Shown: piece by piece, positions 24,360 to 33,589 of the stretch | How the letters are laid out: each line of letters opens with the position of its first letter | Numbering within the stretch: position 1 is the first letter of the stretch | Source: Ilumatobacter sp. | Lineage (GTDB): Bacteria > Actinomycetota > Acidimicrobiia > Acidimicrobiales > Ilumatobacteraceae | Direction: 5' to 3' | DNA length: 47,231 nt | NCBI RefSeq assembly: GCF_030065885.1 | Contig: NZ_JASJCS010000031.1 | Coordinates: 1 to 47,231 of the forward strand | Notes under the pieces: model-generated | What the model was told of the DNA's origin: nothing | What the model saw: only the letters and a program-made list of their open reading frames with translations | Databases searched by the model: none | Program-made: the position numbers and the translations under genes

Positions 24360-25808
24360 TCAGCCCGAACGTTGCGCGGCGAGGAGGCTGCGGCGGACCT
24401 TGCCGGCGTCGTCACGGACCGGCTCGTCGACGAACTCGTACGTCGACGGGCACTTGTAGGACACGAGCCGCTCGGCCATGTGGGCTCGCAACCCGGCCTC
24501 GTCGACGCCGGCCGGCGCATCGACGATCGCGTGCACGCGCTCGCCCAGGTCCTCGTCGGGGATGCCGATCACGGCGCAACTCCGAACGGCCGGGTGTTCG
24601 TCGACGGCGGCTTCGACCTCGGCAGGGTAGATGTTGGCACCGCCGCGGAGGATCATGTCCTTGCGGCGGTCCGCGAGGTACACGTAGCCGTCCTCGTCCA
24701 TCCAGCCCATGTCGCCCAGGCTCTCCCAGTCGGTCGAGCCCAGCTGCTTGGCTTCGGCGCCGAGGTAGCGATACGTCGAGTGGCGACCCCCGTCGGCGAG
24801 CATGTAGATCTCGCCCACTTCGCCCGCCGGGAGGTCGTTGCCGTGGTCGTCGACGACCTTCATCTTGCCGACGATCGGTCGGCCGACCGAGCCGCGGTGC
24901 TCGCGCCACTCCCGGCCGGTGATCCACGTGATCGCCTGGACCTCGGTACCGGCGTACAGCTCGCACAGCACGTCGGGGCCGACCCAGTCGATCCACTCCT
25001 CCTTGAGCCACGGCGGGCAGTGGGCGGCCATGTGGACCGCCACCTCGAGCGAGGACATGTCGGCTGCCGCTCGCACGTCGTCGGGCAGCTTCCACATGCG
25101 GTTCATCATCGTCGGCACCATGTAGAGGTACTTCGGCCGGTGCTCGGTGACCGCGTCGAGCACCGCTTCGGGGACGAAGCGCGGGAAGTTGACGACGTGG
25201 TTGCCGCCGACCAGCGCGAGCGACGAGATCGAGAACGGTGCGTTGTGGTAGAGCACGCCGGGGATCACGCACGTCGACCCGGTCGGCAGCGAGAATCCGG
25301 GCGCGTCGGTGTCGAACTCGCCCGCCACCGTCGCGAGGATGATCTTCGGTCGGCCGGTGCTGCCGCCCGACGTCGGTGCCTTCCAGTGGGTGGTGGTCGC
25401 GTCGGGAAGCTCGCCGTCGTCGTGCGAGGCGTCGGGTTCGAAGCCGACGGGCAGCGTGGTTCGATGCGGGATGTGGCCGTCGTCGACGCCGACGACGAGC
25501 TTCGAATCGGCGAGCTCGACGATCTCCTCCAGCTCGCGGTCGGGCAGCTTGGCCGAGACGGGTTGCGGCGTTGCGCCGAGCTTCCACACGGCGAACGCCG
25601 ACTCGAAGAACGCCGTCGAGTTCGGCAGCGCGATCGTCACCAGGTCGTCGGCCCCGACACCGAGGGCGGCGAAGGCTCGTGCCAGCCGGTTGGTCCGTCG
25701 ATCGAACTCGCGCCAGCTCAGCGTGACGTCGCCGCACGTCAGCGCGGGCTCGTGCGGACGCTCGGTGGCGTGCGTCGTGATCGCCCGTGAGATCGACATC
25801 GTCCCCAT
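24360..25808 (-). CDS. AMP-binding acyl-CoA synthetase
   Basis: 482 residues of the ANL superfamily. The P-loop is GGSTGRPKIIL, the A5-type motif YAGTEVQAITW, the hinge region YLADRRKDMILRGGANIYPAEVEAAV, and the C-terminal lysine region ends VRDDAGKVRRS. It would activate a carboxylic acid with ATP and attach CoA. Similar enzymes act on fatty, aromatic or steroid side-chain acids; the substrate is not defined. Start at the ATG at 25808, with 25799 as an alternative. Confidence 0.9.
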   Translation of the reverse strand: MGTMSISRAITTHATERPHEPALTCGDVTLSWREFDRRTNRLARAFAALGVGADDLVTIALPNSTAFFESAFAVWKLGATPQPVSAKLPDRELEEIVELADSKLVVGVDDGHIPHRTTLPVGFEPDASHDDGELPDATTTHWKAPTSGGSTGRPKIILATVAGEFDTDAPGFSLPTGSTCVIPGVLYHNAPFSISSLALVGGNHVVNFPRFVPEAVLDAVTEHRPKYLYMVPTMMNRMWKLPDDVRAAADMSSLEVAVHMAAHCPPWLKEEWIDWVGPDVLCELYAGTEVQAITWITGREWREHRGSVGRPIVGKMKVVDDHGNDLPAGEVGEIYMLADGGRHSTYRYLGAEAKQLGSTDWESLGDMGWMDEDGYVYLADRRKDMILRGGANIYPAEVEAAVDEHPAVRSCAVIGIPDEDLGERVHAIVDAPAGVDEAGLRAHMAERLVSYKCPSTYEFVDEPVRDDAGKVRRSLLAAQRSG

Positions 25809-25847
25809 GGCCGGGGATCGTACGACGGTCGCGCCGTGGTGATCGGA

Positions 25848-26945
25848 TCAGCGCGGCGGCTGGACGGCACCGAGGTCGTGGTGGGCCGACCAGCGCTCGA
25901 TCGAGCCGTGCGTCGACCAGAACCCATGGGGGCAGGCGAGGTCGTCGATCAGGTGCTCCATGGCAGGACCGAAGCTGCGTCGGGTCGTGCGCGCGTACTC
26001 CATGGCGTCGTCGAACGGCCTGAGCTGGAACCCGTGGGCCGTGAGGTCGTCGTAGAGGTCGCGGAACAGGTCGGTGTTGTCCTGCGCGTCGAACGCCTCG
26101 ACGTACGGGGTCAGATCGGCGCCCTTGGTCACCTCGCGGAAGATCGCCTCGGCGCGGCGGAGGAACCAGTACGCGTTGCCGTCGGTGGAGCCGACGATGA
26201 TCTGCGCGTGCAGCGCCGCGTCGCACAGCAGGCCGAGTGCGGTGACCCAGTTCTGGTGGCGGTCGTGCGAGCGGAACAGGGCCAGAAGCGGCACCGTCGA
26301 GTGGGTCTCGAGGATGCCCGCCGCCCAGAGCTCCCACCGCTCGAACTGTGCGTCGATCTTCCGCGGATCGGCGTCGGGCGCCCACGCCTTGACGAGGGCC
26401 GTCGGCGTGATCCGGTCGGACGTGCCCGCGTCGAGCGTCATCAACATCCGCTCACGATCGGAGTAGGCGCCGTACAGCGACGGCAGGTAGCCGATCACCA
26501 GCGCCATCGTGATCACGCCGAAGAAGGCCTCGAGGATCGCCCCGGCGCGGGGGACGATCTCGCCGGGAACGATCTCGCCGAACCCGACCGTGAAGAACAC
26601 GACGCCGGAGTAGTACCAGGCGTCGGCCAGCCCGCCGATGCTCGGGATGTCGCCGAGCCCCCACCACACGAGTCCGAAGCCGAAGACCTGCAGCAGCGCC
26701 CAGGCGAACAGCAGCTCGATGATCAGCAGCGAGCCGAAGATCGAGAGCAACCGCTCGCGTGCGGTCGACTCCTCGTCCATCCGCCGGGCGATGCCGCGGA
26801 TCACGACGAACGTGCTCCGCCCGATCACGCGGGACGGCCACCATCGCCACGCCGACGTCATCGTCGAGATCAACGTGTTCACGAGGTCGGCGAGTGCGAC
26901 GAGGATCATCGCGACGCCGAGCACGACGGCCACGAGCTCGATCAT
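25848..26945 (-). CDS. Two-pore-domain-type (2TM) potassium channel with long cytoplasmic tail
   Basis: 365 residues. One N-terminal membrane helix (1-25), a basic linker, a second helix (about 67-90), then a pore loop with selectivity filter T119-V-G-F-G123 and an inner helix (about 132-155): an Ion_trans_2 module. The C-terminal 200 residues are helical and soluble with no RCK/TrkA-N nucleotide motif, so the gating input is unknown. The ATG at 26945 is used because upstream residues do not fit a membrane start. Divergent from the dehydrogenase gene across 72 bases. Confidence 0.85.
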   Translation of the reverse strand: MIELVAVVLGVAMILVALADLVNTLISTMTSAWRWWPSRVIGRSTFVVIRGIARRMDEESTARERLLSIFGSLLIIELLFAWALLQVFGFGLVWWGLGDIPSIGGLADAWYYSGVVFFTVGFGEIVPGEIVPRAGAILEAFFGVITMALVIGYLPSLYGAYSDRERMLMTLDAGTSDRITPTALVKAWAPDADPRKIDAQFERWELWAAGILETHSTVPLLALFRSHDRHQNWVTALGLLCDAALHAQIIVGSTDGNAYWFLRRAEAIFREVTKGADLTPYVEAFDAQDNTDLFRDLYDDLTAHGFQLRPFDDAMEYARTTRRSFGPAMEHLIDDLACPHGFWSTHGSIERWSAHHDLGAVQPPR

Positions 26946-27017
26946 CCGCTCATCCTCGCAGTCGACGTGACGCACGGCCGGAGATCGGCGATGGGCGCCG
27001 CACTAGCGTCGCCGGGC

Positions 27018-28025
27018 ATGAGCGTTCGATTGGGTCTCCTCGCTGCGTCACGCATCGCCGACCGGGCCGTGGTGGCACCGGCCCGCGACGTCGACGGTGT
27101 CCGGTTGATGGCCGTCGCCGCCCGCGATCGGGCCCGCGCCGAAGCGGCGGCGGAGAAGTGGCGGCTCGACCGGGCGTTCGGCTCGTACGAGCAGCTCATC
27201 GAGTCCCCCGACGTCGATGCCGTCTACATCGGTACGCCGGCGTCGTTCCACCGGCCGTGGGCGATCGCGGCGATCGAGGCCGGCAAGCACGTGCTGTGCG
27301 AGAAGCCGTTCGCCGCCAACGCCGACGATGCGCGCCTGATCGCCGACGCGGCACGGTCGAGCGACGTCGTCGTGATGGAGGCGTTCCACTGGCGCTACCA
27401 CCCGTACGCCGGGCAGATCCGGTCGGTGCTCGACTCGGGTGCGTTGGGGCGCATCGATCGGATCGAGGCCGTGTTCGACATCCCCGACGGATGGATCCCA
27501 CGCGACGACATCCGCTGGGACCTGTCGATCGGCGGCGGGGCCACGATGGACCTCGGTTGCTACCCGATCCAGTGGGTGCGCTTCGCGGCGAGCGAGGACC
27601 CGTCGGACATGCCGGACGTGGTGTCGGCCGAGGCGGTCTGCCCGGTCGAGGGCGTCGACGGCTCGTTGCGGGCCGAGCTGCGGTGGCCGTCGGGCGTGAC
27701 GGGTTCGATCCACTCGTCGATGATCGCCGACGGCGACGATGTGGCGGCGTGGCTGCGGGTGACGGGCGAGCGGGGCACGATGCTGGCGACGAACCCGCTG
27801 GCGCCGCAGCAAGGCAACGCGACGCTCACCGTCGAGACCGAGTCGGGGTCGACGTCGGAGGAGATCGAGCGATCGGCGACCTACTTCCACCAGCTCATCG
27901 CCTTCCGCGATGCGATCGTCGACGGAGCACCGTTCCCGACCACGGCCGACGACGGCGTCCGCAACATGGAGATCATCGACGCCTGCTACCGGGCAGCGGG
28001 CCTCGAACCGCGGCCGGCTGTGTGA
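27018..28025 (+). CDS. Gfo/Idh/MocA-family NAD(P)-dependent dehydrogenase
   Basis: 335 residues. An N-terminal Rossmann domain (RLGLLAASRIADRAVVAPA) is followed by the family signature C-E95-K96-P97-F and a C-terminal domain with GGGATMDLGCYPIQWVRF. Family members oxidise or reduce sugars, inositols or related diols; substrate unknown. ATG at 27018. It is convergent with the PPOX-fold gene, 15 bases apart. Confidence 0.92.
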   Translation: MSVRLGLLAASRIADRAVVAPARDVDGVRLMAVAARDRARAEAAAEKWRLDRAFGSYEQLIESPDVDAVYIGTPASFHRPWAIAAIEAGKHVLCEKPFAANADDARLIADAARSSDVVVMEAFHWRYHPYAGQIRSVLDSGALGRIDRIEAVFDIPDGWIPRDDIRWDLSIGGGATMDLGCYPIQWVRFAASEDPSDMPDVVSAEAVCPVEGVDGSLRAELRWPSGVTGSIHSSMIADGDDVAAWLRVTGERGTMLATNPLAPQQGNATLTVETESGSTSEEIERSATYFHQLIAFRDAIVDGAPFPTTADDGVRNMEIIDACYRAAGLEPRPAV

Positions 28026-28040
28026 TCGGCGGGTTGCCGG

Positions 28041-28550
28041 CTACCAGACCCAGCGGGTGGCTCTGGCGGCGAACTCGTCCTCGCGCTCGATGACGGCGAG
28101 CGCTCGCTCGGGCGTCACCTCGAACACGAGGTTCCGGCGCAGGAACGGTGCGCCCAGGTCGGGGGCCATCGGGCGGTACTTCGTCAGGTAGCGCTCGATC
28201 CAGGTGTCGATGCGGTCGGCGTCACCGTCGGGGTCGAGCCGGCTGGCCACGCCCTCGATCGAGATGCACTCGACCGTGTCGTCGATCGCCACCACCACCT
28301 GCGGGTTCGCGGCAAGGTTGCGGGCCTTCCGCGCCGTCGGTGCGCACGAGAAGCAGAACCGATGATCCTCCTCGGACCACACACCCCAGACCGGCAGCGA
28401 GTGGGGCCGCCCGTCGGCGCTGGCCGTCGCGAGCCAGTAATTGCGACCGTCGAGTCGCTCGCGTGCCCACGACCAGGGCAGTGCCTCCCAGTCCGGCGTG
28501 TCGACGCCGTACGCCGCCATGTCGGGCCGTTGCGCGATGGGTTCCGGCAT
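28041..28550 (-). CDS. Pyridoxamine 5'-phosphate oxidase-fold flavin/F420-binding protein
   Basis: 169 residues with the split-barrel pattern: NYWLATASADGRPHSLPVWGVW (first strands), RFCFSCAPTARKARNLAANPQVVVAID, and a C-terminal FEVTPERALAVIERE-type segment. Actinobacterial members bind FMN, F420 or haem; the cofactor cannot be fixed here. Single gene, with ATG at 28550. Confidence 0.85.
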   Translation of the reverse strand: MPEPIAQRPDMAAYGVDTPDWEALPWSWARERLDGRNYWLATASADGRPHSLPVWGVWSEEDHRFCFSCAPTARKARNLAANPQVVVAIDDTVECISIEGVASRLDPDGDADRIDTWIERYLTKYRPMAPDLGAPFLRRNLVFEVTPERALAVIEREDEFAARATRWVW

Positions 28551-28631
28551 GTCGCGACGGTACCCGACGTCGATCGTCGGTCGGTTCGTCGATGGATTCG
28601 CGCAGGTGTCGGGCGGTCGATGAGCACCCCG

Positions 28632-29633
28632 TCACTGGAATGCGGGTGGCTCCCACGTCCTGCCGGGCGCCGACGAGGGATCCACCGGCTCCTCGTTGCC
28701 TCGTCTCCACGTCCGGGGAAAGATCCACACAGCGAGAGCGGCAGGAATCCCGGCGAACAGCACGGTCGTGAAGAGAAAGGCCACAAAGAGCTCGGTGCGC
28801 GACGAAATGCTGTTGTCCGGCGAGTCGAGGTCGTACGTGAACACGCCGATCACCGAGATGAGCAGCAGGAGGGCGGCGATGGCAACGAGGATCCACGCCG
28901 TGACCGTCCGAATCCTGGTCGGCCACCGGTCGGGGAGTCGCTGGGCGGGCGCTGACTCCTTCTCGGTGAGTGTTTGGTAGTAGTCGGCTTCTGCGTCCTC
29001 CTTTCGGATCCGAGCCTCGGCTTCAGCCTCCTCGCGTTGCTGTGCGCGTACGCGCTCGGCCTCCTGCTCGCGCTCCTGCCGGTCGCGCTTCACTCGGACC
29101 GCGTTCGCCCGCGCCTCCTGCTCTCGCGCCTCGAGCTCTGCCCGCTCACGTCCCGCCCGAACCTCTGCCCCGATCTGCTGCAGCGACGGCGCGAGCCGCG
29201 CCACATCGCCGGCAAAGGTCTGGTTCCTCACCGAGAACGCGTTCCGGAAGGCGAGGTCGGCGATGTCGTCCGGCAGGCCGTCGGCGTGGGGCGGTTCAGC
29301 GTCCTCGACGAGCACGGGGACGACATGGGCGTCCGACCTGAGTGCGGCGGCGACCTCGAGCCGGTGGGTGTCCGAGACGCTGTCCAGTCGTCGACGGCCC
29401 TGCGAATCGGTGACCGTGAGCCAGCTCCTCCCGATCACCACGAGCACGACGTCGGACCTGGCGAGCGTCTCGTCGATCACCTGTCGATAGTCGGCGCCCG
29501 GTGGGATGTCGTCGATGTCCATGAAGATCTGGTCGTCACCGTCGCTTCCGAACCCGTGGCCGCGGAGATGGTCGACGAGCCGGCCGGACGCGGAACTGGA
29601 GTCGTCGCGGCGATAGCTCACGAACAGACTCAC
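28632..29633 (-). CDS. TIR-domain protein with coiled coil and C-terminal membrane segments
   Basis: 333 residues from the GTG at 29633 (an upstream start at 29690 would add 19 residues). The N-terminal TIR domain begins SLFVSYRRDDSSSASGRLVDHL, has FMDIDDIPPGADYRQVIDE and DVVLVVIGRSWL, and a glutamate in HRLEVAAAL at the position of the NADase catalytic glutamate of bacterial and plant TIRs. A highly charged E/R/A coiled coil of about 80 residues follows, then two membrane helices. TIR domains of this class act in phage defence or as NAD-consuming effectors, but no partner defence gene is adjacent. Membrane anchoring through the C-terminus is unusual (see findings). Confidence 0.85.
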   Translation of the reverse strand: MSLFVSYRRDDSSSASGRLVDHLRGHGFGSDGDDQIFMDIDDIPPGADYRQVIDETLARSDVVLVVIGRSWLTVTDSQGRRRLDSVSDTHRLEVAAALRSDAHVVPVLVEDAEPPHADGLPDDIADLAFRNAFSVRNQTFAGDVARLAPSLQQIGAEVRAGRERAELEAREQEARANAVRVKRDRQEREQEAERVRAQQREEAEAEARIRKEDAEADYYQTLTEKESAPAQRLPDRWPTRIRTVTAWILVAIAALLLLISVIGVFTYDLDSPDNSISSRTELFVAFLFTTVLFAGIPAALAVWIFPRTWRRGNEEPVDPSSAPGRTWEPPAFQ

Positions 29634-29749
29634 CCCCACCCAGCGAAGTCTCGCGCAGTGGCTCTCGGTCGGACGCGGAATTCGTGTCACTCCGCAGCCA
29701 CGACGGCTCGACGGCTCGCGAGTTCCGTGGCAGTCACGACGACATCCGT

Positions 29750-29828
29750 GGTCGTTTCGTCTGCCGCGGAATCCGGTTGATGCGTGTGCGGCAGCGAGAG
29801 CGACGAGTTCGGTCGTTTCGTCTGCCGC
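29750..29828. repeat. 18-bp direct repeat in intergenic region
   Basis: GGTCGTTTCGTCTGCCGC occurs exactly at 29750-29767 and 29811-29828. A partial inverted match (GTGCGGCAGCGAGAGCGACG) lies between them. It lies in the 225-base gap between the TIR gene start and the thiolase-like gene end. Could be tandem binding sites for a regulator of the TIR gene or a remnant repeat. Confidence 0.6.
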
Positions 29829-29858
29829 AGAGTCATCGTCGGTGGCGGCTGTGCGGAC

Positions 29859-31328
29859 TCAGCTCAGCTTCGGCACGCCGCTGTCGTGGTGCACGGGGCG
29901 GTCGCAGCAGTCGGCGGCGAGCAACTCGGCGATGAGCACTGCGTCGTCGGACGTCGCGAAGTGGCGGCCACCGACCGGGTCGAGGCACGCCATGATCGCC
30001 CGTTCGGGCTGCATCTCCCGATCGAACGTCACGGTGTACGTCTCGAGCGTCGTCTCGGCCGGGTCCGACTCGGGCGTCGGGCGCGACGGCAGCGCATCCA
30101 CCGCGGCCTGGACGTCGCTGGTCAGGAAGCCCTCGCTCGGCGGCTCGGCCGCGAGCACGAGCGAGCTGTGCTTGGTGAACGATCCACCGTTGCCGGTGAG
30201 GAACGCCCGCTCGGCCGGGGCCTCGCGCAGCAGCCTCACGGCCCTCGTGAGCGGCAGCAGGCAGTAGCAGTTCAACGGACCGGCGGCGAACGTCAACCCG
30301 CCGGTGATCGTGAAGGGGCGATCGAGGGGTACGCCGAGCTCGCGCTGCGCCACCTGCACAGCGACCGGGAAGCACGAGTAGAGGTCGACCAGCGCACACT
30401 CGTCGATGCCGACCCCGGCCAGCTCGAGCGTGCGGGTCCCCGAGAACCTCATGGCCGGCGACTCGTCGAACGCCCAGCGGTTCGTCGGGTACCAGTGATC
30501 GGCGGCACCGACGCCCGCCCATGGGAAGATCCAGCGGTCGCGCGGCACGCCGGCCGCTTCGGCGGCCCCCGCGGAGCAGATCACGACCGCGCCGCCCTGG
30601 TCGACGTCGAGGTTCGACGTCATCAGCTTCGGGTACGGAGAAGCGACCGGCCGGTTCGAGGCCGAGACCGTCGCGATCTCCTCCGCCGTCACCGGCTCAC
30701 GACTCCATGCGTCCGGGTTGCCGGCGGCGACCTCGCTCGCCGTCGCCCACAGTGTGGCGATGCGGGCGCGGTGCTCGTCGACGTCCTCGCCGAGCCGGTG
30801 GCGCAGCGCGGTCTCGGCCATGGCGTAGAACCGGGCGACGGTCTCGATGCCGGCCGCGCGCTCGGCGTCGGTGTTGAGGGGCCGGTCGCCGCCGAACACC
30901 TCGTCGGGTCGTGCGCCTTCGGGCTCCGGCACGTACGCCGAGCGCTCGCCGCGCACCCGGTCGGCGCGGCGGGTGCGCATCGTCTCGGCCCCGCAGACGA
31001 CGGCGACGTCGAGGTCGCCGCGAGCGATGCGCGACGACGTGTCGATCACGAGGTCGTAGACCTGGTTGCCGCCGACGGTCGTGATCGTCGTCCTGGCGTC
31101 CAGGGCGCCGAGGCGGTCTGCCACCAGCCGACCCGGGTCCCGGTACGGCCACACACCCCACACCACCCGGACCGACTCGATGCGGTCGCGCACAGCCGCC
31201 GAACCGCTGTCGGCCAGCGCTGCCTCGGCACACCGCATCATCAGGTCGATCGGCTCGGATCCACGGTCGCGGTCCTTGATCTGCCCGGCGCCGACGATGA
31301 CGGGGGTGCGTGGGTCGATGCTGCTCAC
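29859..31328 (-). CDS. Thiolase-superfamily protein lacking the usual catalytic residues
   Basis: 489 residues with thiolase fold landmarks: VIVGAGQIKDR at the start, GGNQVYDLVIDTSSRIARG at the nucleophile region and GGLTFAAGPLNCYCLLP near the C-terminus, plus an extra C-terminal barrel-like extension of about 85 residues. The nucleophilic cysteine expected around residue 90 is absent, GHP is replaced by AGP, and the final CGGG motif is TGNGG. Related actinobacterial 'acetyl-CoA acetyltransferase' proteins share this, so it is a known non-canonical subgroup, often near steroid or lipid catabolism genes. GTG start at 31328. Confidence 0.85.
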   Translation of the reverse strand: MSSIDPRTPVIVGAGQIKDRDRGSEPIDLMMRCAEAALADSGSAAVRDRIESVRVVWGVWPYRDPGRLVADRLGALDARTTITTVGGNQVYDLVIDTSSRIARGDLDVAVVCGAETMRTRRADRVRGERSAYVPEPEGARPDEVFGGDRPLNTDAERAAGIETVARFYAMAETALRHRLGEDVDEHRARIATLWATASEVAAGNPDAWSREPVTAEEIATVSASNRPVASPYPKLMTSNLDVDQGGAVVICSAGAAEAAGVPRDRWIFPWAGVGAADHWYPTNRWAFDESPAMRFSGTRTLELAGVGIDECALVDLYSCFPVAVQVAQRELGVPLDRPFTITGGLTFAAGPLNCYCLLPLTRAVRLLREAPAERAFLTGNGGSFTKHSSLVLAAEPPSEGFLTSDVQAAVDALPSRPTPESDPAETTLETYTVTFDREMQPERAIMACLDPVGGRHFATSDDAVLIAELLAADCCDRPVHHDSGVPKLS

Positions 31329-31455
31329 AGGGTCTCCGGTGGAGGGTCGTTGGCGGTCTCGTCAGTCTGACCGGCAGGTACGGACAGCGGTGCATCGAAC
31401 GACCCGCGGGCCGCGGGGACCGGGTGGCGTGCGGCAGCCGTACCCTGTGGCGGCG

Positions 31456-32448
31456 ATGACCGAGATCCGGATGTTCTCCGCCAAGTCCTACGACCGGGTG
31501 GGCTTCGATGCCGCCAACGCCGACCACGGCCACGACATCGTGTACCTCGAACCGCGCCTCGACTGCCAGACGGTCGGCCTCGCGGCCGGCGCCGAGGTGA
31601 TCTGCGCGTTCGTCAACGACGACCTGTCCGAGCCGGTCATCGACGCGCTCGCCGCCGGCGGCACGTCGGTGATCGCATTGCGCTGTGCCGGCTTCAACAA
31701 CGTCGACCTCGACGCCGCGCGCCGCCACGGGATGACGGTGGTCCGGGTGCCGGCGTACTCGCCGAACGCCGTCGCCGAGCACACGCTGGCGATGATCCTG
31801 GCGCTCAACCGTCGCATCCACCGGGCGTACAACCGCGTCCGCGACGGCAACTTCTCTCTCGACGGCCTGGTCGGATTCGACCTCGCCGGCAAGACCGTCG
31901 GTGTCGTCGGTACCGGCAAGATCGGGGCGATCGTCGCCCGCCTGCTCTGGCACCTGCGGTGCCGGGTGCTGGCCGTCGACATGTTCGAAGACGAGCACCT
32001 CCTCGGCCTCGGTGTCGACTACGTCGATCTCGCGACCGCGCTGAGCGACAGCGACATCGTCACCCTCAACTGCCCGCTCACCGACGACACGCACCACATG
32101 ATCGACGCCGACTCCATCGCCACGATGAGACGTGGTGTGATGCTCGTCAACACCGGCCGCGGCGCACTCGTGGACACGGCAGCCGTGATCGACGGCCTGA
32201 AGTCTGGCCACATCGGCTCGCTGGCGCTCGACGTCTACGAGGAGGAGAGCTCGCTGTTCTTCGCGGACCGCAGCGAGGAGATCATCGACGACGACGTGTT
32301 CGCCCGGCTCCTGACCTTCCCGAACGTCTTGATCACCGCCCATCAGGCGTTCCTCACCGACGAGGCGCTCTCGGCGATCGCGACCACGACGTTGGCCAAC
32401 GTCGCTGCGGTGACGTCGGGCGAGCCCTGCGACAACGTCGTGGCCTAG
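31456..32448 (+). CDS. ldhA: D-lactate dehydrogenase-like 2-hydroxyacid dehydrogenase
   Basis: 330 residues. NAD-binding motif GTGKIG (152-157) and catalytic R235 (NTGRG), E263 (DVYEEE) and H296 (TAHQAF), as in the fermentative D-lactate dehydrogenase (LdhA) group. The FADRSEEIIDDDVFARLLTFPNVL segment before the histidine is typical of LdhA rather than of glyoxylate or phosphoglycerate dehydrogenases. It interconverts pyruvate and D-lactate with NADH. ATG at 31456. A strong hairpin follows 37 bases after the stop. Confidence 0.9.
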   Translation: MTEIRMFSAKSYDRVGFDAANADHGHDIVYLEPRLDCQTVGLAAGAEVICAFVNDDLSEPVIDALAAGGTSVIALRCAGFNNVDLDAARRHGMTVVRVPAYSPNAVAEHTLAMILALNRRIHRAYNRVRDGNFSLDGLVGFDLAGKTVGVVGTGKIGAIVARLLWHLRCRVLAVDMFEDEHLLGLGVDYVDLATALSDSDIVTLNCPLTDDTHHMIDADSIATMRRGVMLVNTGRGALVDTAAVIDGLKSGHIGSLALDVYEEESSLFFADRSEEIIDDDVFARLLTFPNVLITAHQAFLTDEALSAIATTTLANVAAVTSGEPCDNVVA

Positions 32449-32484
32449 GCGTCGTCGGCGTCGAACGGCCCCGATCCGGCGGAA

Positions 32485-32519
32485 GCCTGGCGGGTCGAGC
32501 GGGGGTCGACCCGCCAGGC
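32485..32519 (+). terminator. 14-bp perfect hairpin after the D-lactate dehydrogenase gene
   Basis: GCCTGGCGGGTCGA (32485-32498) pairs exactly with 32506-32519 around a 7-base loop. No T tract follows. It probably ends the dehydrogenase transcript. The rest of the 260-base gap to 32708 shows no gene. Confidence 0.8.
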
Positions 32520-32708
32520 CGCTGAGCGTTGCCGCCTCGGGAGCGACACCGCCCTGTTCGCGACGCCGGCGGGCGCGTCGCGACATGACAGACGCTGCGA
32601 CAACGGAGAAAGTCGCGCCCAACCTCTCGATTCCGGCAAGATCGTCTGCCACCGAGAGTTCCGGGCGTGAGTCGTCGTGTTCGCGCGAACGGTTCTAGGG
32701 TCGCCCCG

Positions 32709-33575
32709 ATGTCCTCGCGCAACTCGATCGCCGGCATCCTCGCCAGCGTCGTCATCGGCGCGCTCGTGGCGCTCGCCGGGAGCGACGGCAGCGTCGATGT
32801 CGGGTCCGTCCCCGTCTTCGCGCTGTGCGGGCTGCTGTCGTTCGTCGTCAATTGGGTCGTCTTCGTGCCGTCCAACATCGCCAAGACCGAGCACTACTTC
32901 GACCTCACCGGCAGCGCGACCTACCTCACGCTCGTCGTCGTCGCTGTCGCCCTCAGCGATGATCTCGACACCCGTGCCGTCGTCGTCGCCCTCATGGTGG
33001 CGGTCTGGGCGCTCCGGCTCGGGAGCTTCCTGTTCATGCGGGTCCGGCGCGCCGGCAAGGACGGCCGCTTCGACGCCATCAAGCAGGACCCGCTGCAGTT
33101 CCTCATGACGTGGTCGCTCCAGGGTCTGTGGGTGCTACTCACCGTGGCGTGTGCGCTCGCCGTCATCACCGGCGAGGAGCGCGAGTCGTTCGGCGCCTTC
33201 GCCGTGGTCGGAGCGATCATCTGGGTCGCCGGCTTCGCGATCGAGGTCGTGGCCGACCGGCAGAAGTCGGCGTTCAAGGCCGACCCCGCCAACGAGGGCC
33301 GGTTCATCACCACCGGGCTGTGGGCATGGTCGCGCCACCCGAACTACTTCGGCGAGATCACGTTGTGGACCGGCATCGCCGTGATGGCGCTCCCGGTGCT
33401 GTCGGGGTGGCGGTGGGTGGTGCTGATCTCGCCGGTCTTCGTGACGCTGCTGCTGACCCGCGTCAGCGGCATCCCGATGCTCGAACGCCGCGCCGCCAAG
33501 CGCTGGGGCGACGACGAGGCGTTCCAGACCTACACCCGCACCACGCCGGTCCTCATCCCCCGACCGCCGAGATAG
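32709..33575 (+). CDS. DUF1295 / steroid 5-alpha-reductase-like membrane protein
   Basis: 288 residues with about seven membrane helices. The signature is FITTGLWAWSRHPNYFGEITLWTG, characteristic of DUF1295 proteins related to 3-oxo-5-alpha-steroid 4-dehydrogenases and isoprenylcysteine methyltransferases. Activity unknown. The ATG at 32709 is chosen; the upstream in-frame start adds 14 basic residues. Probably co-transcribed with the flavin reductase gene, 14 bases downstream. Confidence 0.85.
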   Translation: MSSRNSIAGILASVVIGALVALAGSDGSVDVGSVPVFALCGLLSFVVNWVVFVPSNIAKTEHYFDLTGSATYLTLVVVAVALSDDLDTRAVVVALMVAVWALRLGSFLFMRVRRAGKDGRFDAIKQDPLQFLMTWSLQGLWVLLTVACALAVITGEERESFGAFAVVGAIIWVAGFAIEVVADRQKSAFKADPANEGRFITTGLWAWSRHPNYFGEITLWTGIAVMALPVLSGWRWVVLISPVFVTLLLTRVSGIPMLERRAAKRWGDDEAFQTYTRTTPVLIPRPPR

Positions 33576-33589
33576 ACACGAGGAGTCAC

